DNA of 26,537 bases, taken from NCBI RefSeq assembly GCF_000143415.4, contig NW_003314322.1, forward strand, positions 210,103 to 236,639, given 5' to 3'. This DNA is from Selaginella moellendorffii (lineage: Eukaryota; Streptophyta; Lycopodiopsida; Selaginellales; Selaginellaceae). Below, piece after piece: positions 10,217 to 20,228 of the stretch; the first letter of the stretch is position 1, and the number at the start of each line of letters is the position of its first letter. The position numbers were made by a program, and so were the translations under genes. The notes under the pieces were generated by a model, which saw nothing but the letters and a program-made list of their open reading frames with translations, did not search any database and was not told the origin of the DNA.

Positions 10217-10275
10217 AAATTTTGTGTTGTATAGCTGTTTTACAGTTTTGGAGCCTATTGAAATATCCAGTGTTT
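10217..10275. repeat. Short direct repeat R3, copy 1
   Basis: About 58 bp match 20169-20227 in the same orientation, from AAATTTTGTG to CCAGTGTTT with scattered substitutions. This copy lies about 220 bp upstream of the P450 pseudogene. The other overlaps the truncated end of the peroxidase pseudogene. Confidence 0.65.
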
Positions 10276-10493
10276 GCTCGAAATTTCCCAGCGAGGAGCG
10301 CACTGGCAATGCAGCAGCTTTGTGCACTGGCGCTCTCAAGTTATCGTCACTGCAGCCACTGATATGAACGTGACTGGCCGCTCAATCGATCAGATGCCAT
10401 ATCTGAGCGCCAATGCCATACCATTTTAAGGTTTCTATTTCCTCCAAGTTGTCCAGATAGCCAGCTGAGTAAATCCCAGGCTGTTCACTGGGA

Positions 10494-11480
10494 ATCCACA
10501 GCAGTGTGGCAGTCACTGCCTTCCTGACATTCTCGAGTTTTCTCAAAAAGTGGTACCATGAGACGGTGCTCAAGCCGGGACAGCCTCCACTTCCACCGGG
10601 ATCTTTGGCAACGTGGCTGCTTTTCTCAGAGGCTTCAAGTCTGGAAGACCGACTACATTGCAAAGTTGAGTGATCTTGTACTTTCTTTCGCTTGTTTAAC
10701 TGTCGCTTTTTCTTGGTTTCAGGTATAATCGAGTTGGTTTTACAAGGCGTTTCTGTTCTGGCAGATGCAAATTTGTAAAGACAGCTTTGAGACAGGATGG
10801 CCGGAGAGCACTGTTGTGCTCATTGGACGAAATTTGTTTGCAGGGTTAACTGGAAAGAGCCACTTGAAGCTCCAAGCCCGCTGTGAACAATCCCAAAGCT
10901 CTCAAGCAGTATGTGCCCCTCATCGTCAACAACATAAAAGCGTCCCTTGTGAGGTGGTCTACGCAGGATAAGATCGTTCTTCTTACCAGTAAGCAATTGT
11001 CTTAGTTTTCTTGTTGACACTGGTTTTTTCTGATATGACAGTTCACGTTTCTAACTGTCCTCTACATTTTATATGGGAAAGACTCCAGTCTCGACATGGA
11101 AGAGACTTTCTCCTTCTACTACATTGTCAACCAAGGCATTCAGGCTCTCCCCATCAACTTCCTCGGCACTGCCTACAACAAAGCCATATGCGTTGTACAT
11201 AGCTTTGTGACGTTTTCTCATTTTCAGGCCGAGGCAAAAGCTTATCAAGCTTATCCAGGACGTGATCAACCAATGCTTCTGGAAAGCCGCAGGAAACAAG
11301 CATTCTTTCATTGCTCATGGATCAGCCGGATGACAAAAAAGAGGTGCTGGAAGACGCTCATATCATAGACATGCTCAACATGTACATGAATGCTGGTCAC
11401 GACTCAACGGCTCATGTCATCATGTGGCTGATGATTTCCTAAAGAAAAATCCATGATGTGCTTGAGAAAGTGAAGATAGA
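10494..11480 (+). pseudogene. CYP88-like P450 (ent-kaurenoic acid oxidase type) pseudogene
   Basis: The plus strand retains the order of a CYP88A protein, the ER enzyme oxidising ent-kaurenoic acid to GA12 in gibberellin synthesis. The end of the N-terminal anchor is VAVTAFLTFSSFLKKWYHE, then the proline hinge KPGQPPLPPG. After a frame break comes IFGNVAAFLRGFKSG (to 10664). The next exon (10723-10988) has RVGF, YKAFLF in a shifted frame, SFETGWPESTVVLIGRN, GLTG, and after loss of some residues VNNPKALKQYVPLIVNNIKA with RWSTQDK. Exon 11042 on reads FLTVLYILYGKDSSLDMEE and NQGIQALPINFLGTAYNKA. The exon from 11228 has KLIKLIQDVINQ, LLMDQPDDKKEVLED, IIDMLNMYMNAGHDSTAH (helix I with the AGxDST oxygen-binding motif), then TAA. 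A shifted FLKKNPHDVLEKVK follows. The ExxR and heme-Cys regions are absent, so it cannot be a working P450. Confidence 0.75.
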
Positions 11481-11548
11481 CATTTCCAATTTCATACAAA
11501 CTTTCCTTCATACAAAATTTCTTCTTTAGGCCACATCCAGACTATTCT

Positions 11549-11612
11549 GTAAGAGTTTCAAAACTTCTGTAATTAAAAAAGAAAAAAGTATTCTACTGAA
11601 TTGTACCTCATA
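11549..11612 (+). repeat. Dispersed repeat R2, partial third copy
   Basis: TGTAAGAGTTTCAAAAC, TTCTGTAAT and CTACTGAATTGTACCT match 21484-21545 and the reverse of 5240-5310. Only the AT-rich tail portion of R2 is present. It begins about 70 bp after the P450 remnant ends. Confidence 0.65.
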
Positions 11613-13540
11613 CAAGATGATACACTATGTATTCTCATGCCTCCACTGTTCTAATTCATCTCTGTCGCTTCTGTATTTCGAAGGAAACACTATTTATAAA
11701 AACTCTACATTTATGGTTACCCTTTTTTCCAATGGACCTAATGACGACATGTTCAAGATAGAGACAAACTGGTAGGTATTCTTAAAGAACCATAGAACTG
11801 AACACCATCTCTTTAAGGGCAATCTATGAGGCGCTTGTGAGGCTCTGAAGTGTTAACCTCCTCTGGATATCTTTCAATAACGAGAAAAAACCTTTAACCT
11901 ATGAAAGGTACTTTTTCACTGCTTCTTTCATGTTTTATGGAGTCAAGTTACAGCTTCTGGAATTCTATGAGCAGCATCTGAGGAATGTCTAGGGAATGAG
12001 AAATAGTAAGGTGTAGTATGATATTTTCTTGTTCTAATAAATAGTTAAATAGGAGTACATTGTACTGCCTGTTGTAGCCTTTGTGGCTTTGCTTGACTAC
12101 AAAATAATGCTTACAAAGTCAGAATGACACAAGTAGAGATTTCATAAAAAAAAGTCAGTCTCTTGCCACTTCACTCTCAAACAATGAAAGCAAATAATGA
12201 ATCACCCAAGACAAAATGTGGAAGAAGAATAGAATTGGATTCAGCACCTTTGCGAATACCCAGACAGACACATATCCTTGCAAGAGGAAGAGATCTAACA
12301 TCAGTTGCATTGCCTGACACTAGATTCAGGAGCTTCCTTAGAATGGCTTGTGGTGGCAGGGAGCATAGAAACATGAATTCAGGCCACAAAGGTCACCATT
12401 TCAATCTTATTATCAAAGGGTCCTTAACAAATGTGTTACAATCCACTGCTACAAAAACTAACATCGTAAATTCGTGCAAATAATGGTATCCTAAGATCAC
12501 AATCTCCTATTTCAATAGTCCAAGCTAACACATTATTGCAAATGAGAAAAGATGAGACCTTGTAGTAAGTAGAAAAATAAAAAGCTGATAGTTGGCCTAA
12601 AGAAGGATTTTAGAGAAAAAAACATATAATGGATTTGGCATTTGAAGCAAGAAAGAATAAGGAAGGTTGCTAATCTTATGAAAAACATAGTAGTATTTAT
12701 ATTGGAAAGTAATTTGTTTTCTGCTATTTAGAGAAATCTTTGGTGATGTAGATATTCCAAACATGCAATTCTTATGAATATCTCAAAAATATCATTATTT
12801 TTTTAGAAAACACTACTCTTGAAGACTTAAGAAACTACAAGAAAAAGCTTTGTTAGCTTCTTCTTGGATATGAAAGAAAAACTTGAGCTACCTTCTGCAG
12901 TTCCATAAGCTAAGGAGTCCTTGCTGGTACATCCAAGCACATGAAGTTCCTTGGGTGTTAAGTCTTATCAAGTGGTGGGCTATTCAATGAGCATGGTAAA
13001 AATTAAAAATAGGTTGAGAAAAAGGAGAAACAACATGTCTTACAAATAGCAGATAGATTTTAAAAAAAAAGTTAGAATTTATGCTAGGGTCCTCCCATGA
13101 TTAATTTAAATGATGATATTAAAAAATATCACAATAATCCAGATAAATTCAAATAATACAGCTTTTTAATTATTGATAATGTAGATACTGAATAGTTCTA
13201 TTACTAATGCAGTAATATTAATGGCATGCATTGGAAATTGGGATTAGAGCAGTAATAAAAATGGAATTTTGTCACACATAATGACATCTTAACACTTCTA
13301 TGACAATATAGATTTACTTCTTCTGGTAAGCAAAGAAAATCCATTATATCATTCACCATTATAGTGTTCAGAAAATGGTAATAATATCAATAATAAGCAC
13401 TATTTTATTATAACATGATAATAATAAAACAAAATGATCACATTATATATATAGCTTATCTTTTCTAAAACTTGCATTTTTTATCTATTTGCATTATTGT
13501 GCATTTATTTAGAGGTGAAGAGTAGCAAAATTAAGATAAA
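11613..13540. other. No gene recognised; AT-rich toward the right
   Basis: The open frames at 12163-12483 (+) and 12177-12389 (-) overlap on opposite strands, and neither shows a known motif or splice-flanked conservation. From about 12480 to 13540 the DNA is AT-rich with many stops in all frames. Nothing further is supported. Confidence 0.45.
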
Positions 13541-13647
13541 TTTAACTTTGTATACAATCAAAATTTCTAACATTGTAAAATTAGAAAAGAAGATGTATTT
13601 ATCTTAGGTATACTATATCTCCCAGCAGAGCTGGGGTCTCTGCTAGT
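13541..13647 (+). mobile_element. Family A repeat with hairpin-CTAG signature, copy 3
   Basis: A hairpin CCCAGC-AGA-GCTGGG (13621-13635) is followed by a 7-nt spacer, CTAG (13643-13646) and T. The preceding 80 bp match 5037-5115 closely, including AATTTCTAACATTGTAAAAT against AATGTCTAACTTTGTCAAAT. About 20 bp after the CTAG still resemble the copy at 19145 (TACTC, ATTTAAACG), which is unexpected if CTAG is a true element end. Confidence 0.55.
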
Positions 13648-13843
13648 ACTCATATATTTAAACGAAAGAGCCCGTATAATAATAGCATATACTGGGGACA
13701 CTTATTCTGGGCATATGCCAAAATCTAACAGTTGAGATTAAACAATGTAAAGTCGTGACTTTTGGGATCATAAAAAATTTCAAATGTCTTTTAGGGCGCG
13801 TGACCACGAGGAGAGAGCATCGATCATCGCTAGCGGGAAGGTA

Positions 13844-13846
<3 letters not shown>

Positions 13847-13907
<61 letters not shown>
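13847..13907. repeat. (CT)n microsatellite, about 30 units, running into a GT-rich tract
   Basis: An uninterrupted CT dinucleotide run is followed by GT-rich DNA to about 13952. It lies 200 bp after a hairpin-CTAG copy and just before an ATG (13955) that opens an 80-codon exon-like frame. A similar CT tract holds the same relative position at 19368. CT runs are common in plant 5' leaders, so this may be a leader remnant. Confidence 0.9.
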
Positions 13908-13917
<10 letters not shown>

Positions 13918-13954
13918 CTCTGTGTGTGCCTCTGTGAGTGTGTGTGCGTGTTTG

Positions 13955-15240
13955 ATGGCACGATTTAGAAGGCTACAGTCAGCTCCGGTTGGTTCATTCT
14001 CGAGTTCTAAAGCTCATGCGGCGGAAAATGACAATCATTTAACCGACGCTGAAGCATTCTTCAACAGGAGAATTATCCAGTTCGTGAAGAAACGAGTCGC
14101 ACTTATGGAAAAAGTACTCAACGCAGAATATCATCTGGTAAAAGAGTCTCGACCCCCCTATCATCGTCCCTGTGATTCTAACTTGAGATGTTCCAGGATG
14201 ACCAAGATATTCCGGCCAATCGCAGTAACAGTGGCATCAAGCCTGGCGAGGGACCAAAAACCTCCTACCAAAAGCCGCAACCCACATTTGTTCTTTATCC
14301 AACACCTTTGAGTGAGTTCCTTCGATTTAGACACTAGAAAAAACTCTAACGCGTTCGTTTTTGGACAGCTCCGGAAGAAGTCCTGGGAACAGCACTGGAT
14401 AACGATCCTAAGCGGCTGAAAGCTCCAGCCTATTACAATGAGGTTGTGTTTGTTTCTCCATTTGCAAAGGTTTGAGAGGCTCACGGCTTTCTCTGTGTCG
14501 CCATAGTTGTGCTCGATGATCAGCGAGAACAGGCTCGACGCCTTCCAGACTTATGCGGGAACAAATCCACCAGCATCTGCCTGCGCAGGTGCATTCGGCA
14601 GATCGACGTGCTCTGCTCGGAAATGCGACGAGGATTGAGTGAAAGGCGAAGAGGCTATGGTGGATGGAGCTCACGACAGGGACGACGTCTTGGACAACGA
14701 GGGGATTCACGTTGTCATCGACGACTAGAATCAAGGTTCTTCACTCTCTTGCTCGTCACTATTCTTCTTTCGGGTCTCTCAAGTCCCTGTTTGTTCCAGG
14801 TTCTCAAGGCCGGAACCACGACTAGAATCAAGGTTTTTCACTCTCTTGCTCTTCGCTATTCTCTTTTGAGGCTTAAAGTTCCTGTTTGTTCCAGGTGCTC
14901 GAGGCTGGAACCAAGAGAAAAAATAGAAATTTTCGTCCACGGTTCGCTTCCTTGTTCTTCAGTTTTGCGTTTTTAAAGAATTGAGAGGGATTTCTATTTT
15001 GCAGCGCTATAAACCCCGTAGTCTCTACATGGATAGTCATACAGGACAGCCATACATGGTGCTCTTCAGTTTATGACAAGTTCTCTTGAGGAAGTGTTGG
15101 CAGTCAAGTGCAAAAAAACTGGCTTGGAGGACATGATGGAATACTCTCTTATAACAGTTATGGCTGTTCATATCTGAGGGTTTCATGTCTAACTCTCTCT
15201 CGTGTCACTTTGCAGCATTAGGAACGAAACAAGGAGAGCG
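13955..15240 (+). pseudogene. Unrecognised multi-exon remnant
   Basis: An ATG at 13955 opens MARFRRLQSAPVGSF, then AEAFFNRRIIQFVKKRVALM and EKVLNAEYHLVKESRPPYH, a helical basic segment with good coding character but no family I can name. Further exon-like pieces are about 14371-14442 (APEEVLGTALDNDPKRLKAP), about 14477-14730 (acidic end EEAMVDGAHDRDDVLDNEG, IHVVIDD then TAG) and about 15067-15175 (SLEEVLAVKCKKTGLEDMME). It precedes the DDHD fragment on the same strand and might be its 5' part, but I cannot align it to that family, so it is kept separate. Frames are broken between the pieces. Confidence 0.4.
14722..14913 (+). repeat. Tandem duplication, 97-bp unit, two copies, containing a small exon
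   Basis: CGACTAGAATCAAGG occurs at 14722 and 14819. Each copy continues with TTCACTCTCTTGCTC and ends with CCTGTTTGTTCCAGGT plus a GGAACCA-containing block. Each unit looks like intron plus exon: GTTCTTCAC or GTTTTTCAC as donor side and TGTTCCAG as acceptor, with an exon encoding V-L-K/E-A-G-T. The copies differ by scattered substitutions and a few indels. Confidence 0.7.
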
Positions 15241-15291
15241 AGCTTCTTGATTCTTCACTGTTGATAAGTTTCTTTCTCGCATTTTTTGCAG

Positions 15292-15846
15292 TTGTCACTG
15301 TTTCTGAGTCTCCAGAATGAATGCTTTGGAAATGGGTATGTATGTGATTTACAGTGTTTGCAACGTAAGTTGAATGTGTTTGCAAAAGAACAGGTCATGA
15401 GTACTGGGAAGATGAAGGCATTGAAGAGAAAAAGCCAGCATGCAGGCAAATGATGAACAAACATATTTCACCCATATGATCCTGTCGCTTACAGGTATCA
15501 ATATACTGCTGTGTTAGCAGTGTTTACATTTATCCTTTCGTCTTGATTACAGAGTGGAACCTCTGATATCTATTCTTTTTGGAGAAAGTCAATGAATATC
15601 TTGGGATACAGGTAAACATAGTGCTTTGTAAGTTTTGCTATCAAAGCTAGAGGAAGTTCTTCGGTTGGGGTATGGTTTTGTCACAGCTTTTTACGGCAGT
15701 ATGGTGACAGAAAGGCTATCTAGAAGTCCCAATGGTAGAGTCGACTTAATGCTACAGGTAAGTCTTGCTCTTTGCTATCATCATACTCGTGTGGATCCAG
15801 GATACAAAATTTAAGCACCACTACATATCGCTATCTGATCAATGAC
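15292..15846 (+). pseudogene. SGR2-like DDHD-domain phospholipase fragment
   Basis: Exons on the plus strand match the C-terminal DDHD domain of plant SGR2 (phosphatidic-acid-preferring phospholipase A1-like, vacuolar membrane, shoot gravitropism). They are 15292-15333 (LSLFLSLQNECFGNG), 15394-15494 (GHEYWEDEGIEEKKPACRQM, then after a one-base insertion NIFHPYDPVAYR), 15553-15612 (VEPLISILFG), 15687-15757 (YGSMVTERLSRSPNGRVDLM) and 15801-15846 (DTKFKHHYISLS). HPYDPVAYRVEPL and GRVDxML carry conserved Asp residues of the DDHD motif. The last His region (HTNYW-like) is lost and replaced by a stop. The residues expected between VEPL and YGS are also missing. The catalytic GxSxG lipase half was not found upstream. 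Introns are 55-80 nt and splice sites mostly canonical. Confidence 0.75.
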
Positions 15847-16476
15847 AGCAGTGGCTGGAGAGAGAGAGGAGATTTGGAGTCGGAATCACAGCAGTAGCAG
15901 CAGCAGCATCACCAGTGAGAAGATCTCAAGGCCATGAGAATCCTCCACCAGTTTGGGATCAGTCACATGTACATAGCAGCCAGGTGAGAAGGGCAGTGTG
16001 AGGACGAAGATCTCACAAGGGACAGGGATGAAGATCTTATAGGGTCCGTCATCACCCACGAGCAGCAGAGATTGATGAGGTCCTGGTTTGCTCTATCACT
16101 TTGGAGCCATCTCTGAATGGCAAGGTGAGCTTCAAAGTGGTGGCAGTGATCCAGAGCAGCAGCTCTAGAAGTGGTAATGATGACCATGCGTTTCTCTACA
16201 GGGACACGGTGCTGTACAAATCCAATTACTATTAGCATCACATGTCTGAGGACAAATTAAGTGAAGTGGTGCCAGATTCAATTGTATTTGTGTTGTAATA
16301 CTACATTATATATAAGGTGTCTCCTACCCTTGACTGGCTACAAAAAATAGCAAATGTCTTTCCCTCTTTGCTCTAAGTGAGCACTTTGACCAACACACAT
16401 AACAGTAACATATGTGTCGAGAAGGCCAAGTACAAGCCCACTGCTCAGTTCAAGCTCAAAGTCACCTTGCTTCTCT
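15847..16476. other. Unrecognised DNA with one weak terminal-exon candidate
   Basis: A plus-strand open stretch at about 16080-16241 reads VLVCSITLEPSLNGKVSFKV, later RDTVLYKSNYY and TAG. The minus strand is also open (15963-16241). No family was recognised. The RDTVLY end faintly resembles the end of DDHD domains, but this is not enough to join it to the preceding fragment. Confidence 0.3.
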
Positions 16477-16772
16477 ACATTTATATCAACAGCTCCTCTA
16501 CATAATCAGGCTGTGTACTCCACATGAACCATGGAGCCTATAGTTGGCCTGTCGCAAGATGTCTCTTCTCCTCTGGTATTCCTGTTGAAGTACTAAGCAA
16601 CAAGTAAGCAATACAAAGCTTACACCATATCACTCACGGTCACTTTCGCAAAAGCTTACTTAAATTCCACGCTTGCGCAGACTCAGAATCATGTAAATAT
16701 GAGCGCACACTCGCAGTTATGCTCGCTGTCCCAATACAGAATTTTCCTCCTCTTTAGTGCTACTGATATCAG
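16477..16772. repeat. Dispersed direct repeat R1, copy 2
   Basis: It matches 4446-4737 over its whole length in the same orientation, ending at GTGCTACTGATATCAG. Many differences are C/T or G/A, consistent with ageing methylated copies (inference). Confidence 0.75.
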
Positions 16773-17660
16773 CACATGGAACTGCACACTCACTAAAGAA
16801 AATCCATTCACTGCAAAGAGGAACCCACCAAAAAAAATCCCTCCCGTGCTGTTTAGAACTCTCATAGCAGGCCGGAAGATAGGGCTTCACGCATTCTTCC
16901 AGGGCTTGAGAATGGAGTTGGGACGGTAGCATTCTCTGTGGTACTGCCATTGCTAGGGATTTCAATATAACATATTCTTGGGGCCTAGATCGAGAAGCTT
17001 TATGGAACCACTCCACTGGAATCATCTCCACATGGTGGGGTAGCCTCGAGCAGATTGTTATGATGATCCCTATTTGTCTCTGTCTTTCCTGCACATGATG
17101 TGGTGGAGAACACAAGGACAACAACAACATTGGCTTCGCATAATGAGCCTCTGGGAAAGTCCTGCAAACAGTTCCATACGGTTCTCAACTATTTGCGGCG
17201 TATGGATCACAGATGTGGTGACTCTTGTACTCAGTGTGCTGCCTAACTCTTCACTTATTTCCGCTGGGGATGATCAGAAAGTAATAACTTGAACAATGTT
17301 TTCTCTGCTTTCTAAATTTCCAGGCACTTCCACTCTTGTATGATCCTGATGATAATGAGAATGTGGATAATGTGGACTTATCACACGAGCACGTACTGTG
17401 GCAGACTTTCTCAAGAGAACTAAACTAATACAAGATGCAGATAGGTTCATCAAGAGAATGTCATTCACTTCTTAGTGACTGCTTAGTGCCTGTAAAGTTC
17501 ACGAGGACTTGGAGAGATGATAAAAAGGTGGCGATGGATATGCTTAAGTGTGTGAAGCATGAGTTAGAAGTTAGGTTGATTCAAAAAATACCTCTCCAAA
17601 TGTTTGAAGAGATGGAAAATGATAAATCCACAATGGTGAGATGTGATGGTAAGAATTAAG
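16773..17660. other. Unrecognised exon-like remnants
   Basis: Two plus-strand stretches have some coding character. About 17195-17280 reads VVTLVLSVLPNSSLISAGDD, faintly like a WD40 blade but without the closing WD. 17313-17426 follows an AG acceptor and reads ALPLLYDPDDNENVDNVDLS, HEHVLWQTF. A further open frame runs to 17659 (KVAMDMLKCVKHELEVRLIQ). No connected gene model could be built. A long minus-strand frame at 16717-17130 overlaps repeat R1 and is not convincing. Confidence 0.3.
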
Positions 17661-18995
17661 GACTAATGCTTAACATAAACATGAAGTTTACCTATGTATG
17701 TATTAAGTTTCTAAGCATAAAAAGTGGCAAGAGGAAGATGGATAAAGACAATAAATTCTACACAACCAACCATGCAAACAAACCGTCAAGTAGGCAACAA
17801 TCAAAAGTAAAAGCAAAATAAGTGTTAGATAAAATGCAAAACATCATGGATGAGTTGACAAGAACTTGTCAAGTGAAATGCTGATGAAGCACAAGCAAAT
17901 GTTCTCAAAAAATCACAAATAATATCACTGATTTTATTATTTCAAAACTTATTTACCATACTTATTTCTGTTGCTTGAGCAGTATCTAAAATATATAACT
18001 GTGAATAAACCAATATTATGATAAACTTGTCCATGTATTTTAAAATAATAAGGGTCACCTACTGCAACCTCTTCAATGTTTGCACCTATTGATGCAAATG
18101 CTAATGCACTATTATAATTTCGTATTAATACACATATAACTTTTTTGACTGCAGGTATTATATTAGAAAATAAATTTAAGTACTTATAAAAATGTATAAA
18201 TGCAAAGTATGAAAGTGTGGATGTACTCTGAACACTTCAACATCATAAATTATACAATCTGCTATCTGCTATTCTTTTCGTGTGTAACCTTTTTTACTTG
18301 AACTCTGAAACAAACAGTGAATCTAACTGAAAGAAACACAAGGTTGTTTCTTGTATTTTTTCTCTCAATGCATTATCATGTTCTTCTCCTTCGCATTTTT
18401 TTTCAATGGAAAGCAGACGTTGTGATGACAAATATCTTTGGAAAATTGTTTCCAATGTGGAAGCTCTACATGCGGGACTGGCCATTTGAACTCTACATTG
18501 ATATGTGGGCTAAGATATATCTTTATCTAGCCAAGCATTAGGGTAATTCAGGCTAGGGTAGTGAGCTGATTAGCTTTTTTGAAGCTTGATAGTGATGAGG
18601 ATCTGACAGAGATTCAAGATGTAATGCTGCCACAATTTGCCACAGAGAAAAAAAGTGATGTATGCTCATATCCAAGTTATTAGGGTGACACCATCCAGCC
18701 AGCACTATTGCGAGCTAGCATTAGACAATAAGAGTGAGTCACACCTATTTCTTGTTGATCATGTAGATGGAATAGGAAATCTATTTGTATTCCACACTTT
18801 ATGACAATGCATGCATGGGCTTCTGGTTACACAAATTATACTATAAATTATAAGTTAATATATTAATAACTTATTCTATAATATTTTAATATCATAAAAA
18901 TCATGATACTAAAAAAACAAAAATTAATATATACATTATAATATAGCATGTTATAATATAATAACAATTTATATATTAAGCATAAATTATGTAAA
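17661..18995. other. Mostly AT-rich DNA with one exon-like stretch
   Basis: At 18414-18541 (+), following a GCAG acceptor, the frame reads DVVMTNIFGKLFPMWKLYMR, DWPFELYIDMWAKIYLYL and stops. About 18580-18670 reads LDSDEDLTEIQDVMLPQFAT. Neither was recognised. The rest, especially 18780-18995, is AT-rich with no gene. Confidence 0.35.
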
Positions 18996-18997
18996 AA

Positions 18998-19149
18998 GGA
19001 CTTTCAATATAAATATTATATTATGTTTAATTATGTATGCTATAATAATGATTATGTTAAAAATTACAATTACAATTACAACTCTTTGAAATTACTAAAA
19101 CATCAGGAATAAACACAATGCTCCCAGCGTAGCTGGGACTTTTGCTAGT
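18998..19149 (+). mobile_element. Family B repeat with hairpin-CTAG signature, copy 4
   Basis: The hairpin CCCAGC-GTA-GCTGGG (19123-19137) is followed by the 7-nt spacer, CTAG (19145-19148) and T. The preceding 125 bp match 24620-24745, sharing ATTATATTATGTTTAA, TTAAAAATTACAATTACAAT and AGGAATAAACAC, and differ from family A. The same terminal signature thus sits behind two different subterminal sequences. Confidence 0.6.
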
Positions 19150-19215
19150 ACTCCCTTATTTAAACGTGCTATTGGCATATGGCATCCGGCGTCTTTTATT
19201 CCATTTTTAGAATAT
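19150..19215 (+). promoter_or_regulatory. Shared downstream module with TATTTAAA box
   Basis: The block CTTATTTAAACGTGCTATTG through TTTAGAATATT also occurs, inverted, at 844-768. Its first part recurs after the CTAG at 13643 and its middle part at 5541-5575. TATTTAAA is TATA-box-like. In two of the four places a long CT tract and exon-like DNA follow about 200 bp downstream. A promoter role is inference only; it could simply be a repeat. Confidence 0.3.
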
Positions 19216-19365
19216 TATTTCTGAATATACTTATAATCTAACGGTTCAAATTCAAAAACTTCAAATAGATGGCATAGATCAAGTGCGAAAGGGGTGGCAA
19301 CTCTTCAATTTTTTAATGACGATCCAAATCAACAGAAAAAATTTAGGGCGATTGGGCAGATTGTG

Positions 19366-19367
<2 letters not shown>

Positions 19368-19415
<48 letters not shown>
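19368..19415. repeat. (CT)n microsatellite, about 24 units
   Basis: An uninterrupted CT run is followed by GTGTG. It lies 220 bp after a hairpin-CTAG copy and 90 bp before a short exon-like ATG frame (19505), the same arrangement as at 13847. Confidence 0.9.
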
Positions 19416-19420
<5 letters not shown>

Positions 19421-19504
19421 CTGAAATTTTCTGTTTGCTGCGTTTGATCGGACTGGCTGGGGACTGACGAGCCGGCTGTGCAAAAAAAAGTGGCCGTGAC
19501 AAAG

Positions 19505-20145
19505 ATGGTCTTCCCAATCCTTACGAGCACCAGTCCCAAGTGAGTGTTCTATTCATTGTCGTTTAGAAAGGAAAAAAAAAGAATTTTTTTCCTGTTGTTC
19601 TTGCTTGTTTGATTTCTCTGATTAGAGCTCGCAGGTGGATTTGCTGCTGAGCTCTTGCCAGCAACTAAAATTCTCATAGGGCGATCAGGCAGATTGGGGC
19701 AAACATGGGGCGAGAGGAGCATCTCTGCAAAAAAGATCATAGATGCTGCCATCCTCGAGGACCAGGCCTTCATCCAGAACGAGGCCAAGGAGAAAATGGG
19801 AGGAGTAAACAGGTGGCGTCCCTGTGTCACAGACATCGAGTCCCACGAGTGACTCTGGTTTCAGCTGGATGTGTTTGTGTCGAATGAAGTGCAGGTGACG
19901 AAGCGCCCACTGCCCAATCTCATGATGAAGTACGCCTACACTACGACTTGGCTGCGGGACTCTCCTGCCATGCTATAAGTTGGTACATGGAAGGTAAACT
20001 TTACTGGATTCCACTTCAGCCTCCATTGTTTGTTCTTGTAGATGGGAAAGATCTCCAAGAATTGGCTGCAATGTCTTCAAATTCCAGTGCCCTGGATTGA
20101 GCTGGCCATTGCGTACTATTCTGCTGTCAAAAGGATCATCCTATA
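19505..20145 (+). pseudogene. Unrecognised multi-exon remnant
   Basis: An ATG at 19505 opens MVFPILTSTSP, ending at a GTGAGT donor. After a CTCGCAG acceptor at 19635 an 70-codon frame reads GGFAAELLPATKILIGRSGR, IIDAAILEDQAFIQNEAKEK and NRWRPCVTDIESHE, then TGA. About 19868-19978 reads FVSNEVQVTKRPLPNLMMKY and TTTWLRDSPAML, then a stop. 20041-20145 reads MGKISKNWLQCLQ and WIELAIAYYSAVKRIIL, then a stop. The first long exon vaguely suggests a nucleotide-binding fold but I do not recognise the family. Stops at three exon-like ends suggest it is no longer functional. Confidence 0.4.
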
Positions 20146-20168
20146 GAGGCGAGAACTGACTGGTTCGC

Positions 20169-20227
20169 AAATTTTGTGATTTACAACTATTTTACATTTT
20201 TGGCGCCAATTGAAATACCCAGTGTTT
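20169..20227. repeat. Short direct repeat R3, copy 2
   Basis: It matches 10217-10275. On the minus strand it starts exactly where peroxidase-like sequence fades, so it may mark the recombination or capture edge of that fragment. Confidence 0.65.
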
Positions 20228-20228
20228 T

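Noticed and set aside
12163-12483. 106-codon open frame on the plus strand
   Set aside because: It overlaps an equally open minus-strand frame, shows no motif, no hydrophobic or repeat pattern, and no splice context. It looks like chance openness.
13784-14311. 175-codon frame including a Ser-Leu repeat
   Set aside because: The first part is translation of the CT microsatellite. Only the segment after the ATG at 13955 has coding character and is described separately.
16717-17130. 137-codon minus-strand frame
   Set aside because: It starts inside repeat R1 and shows no recognisable family. Its amino-acid makeup is not clearly protein-like.
19279-19539. Minus-strand frames with an Arg-Glu repeat
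   Set aside because: These are translations of the CT microsatellite on the opposite strand.
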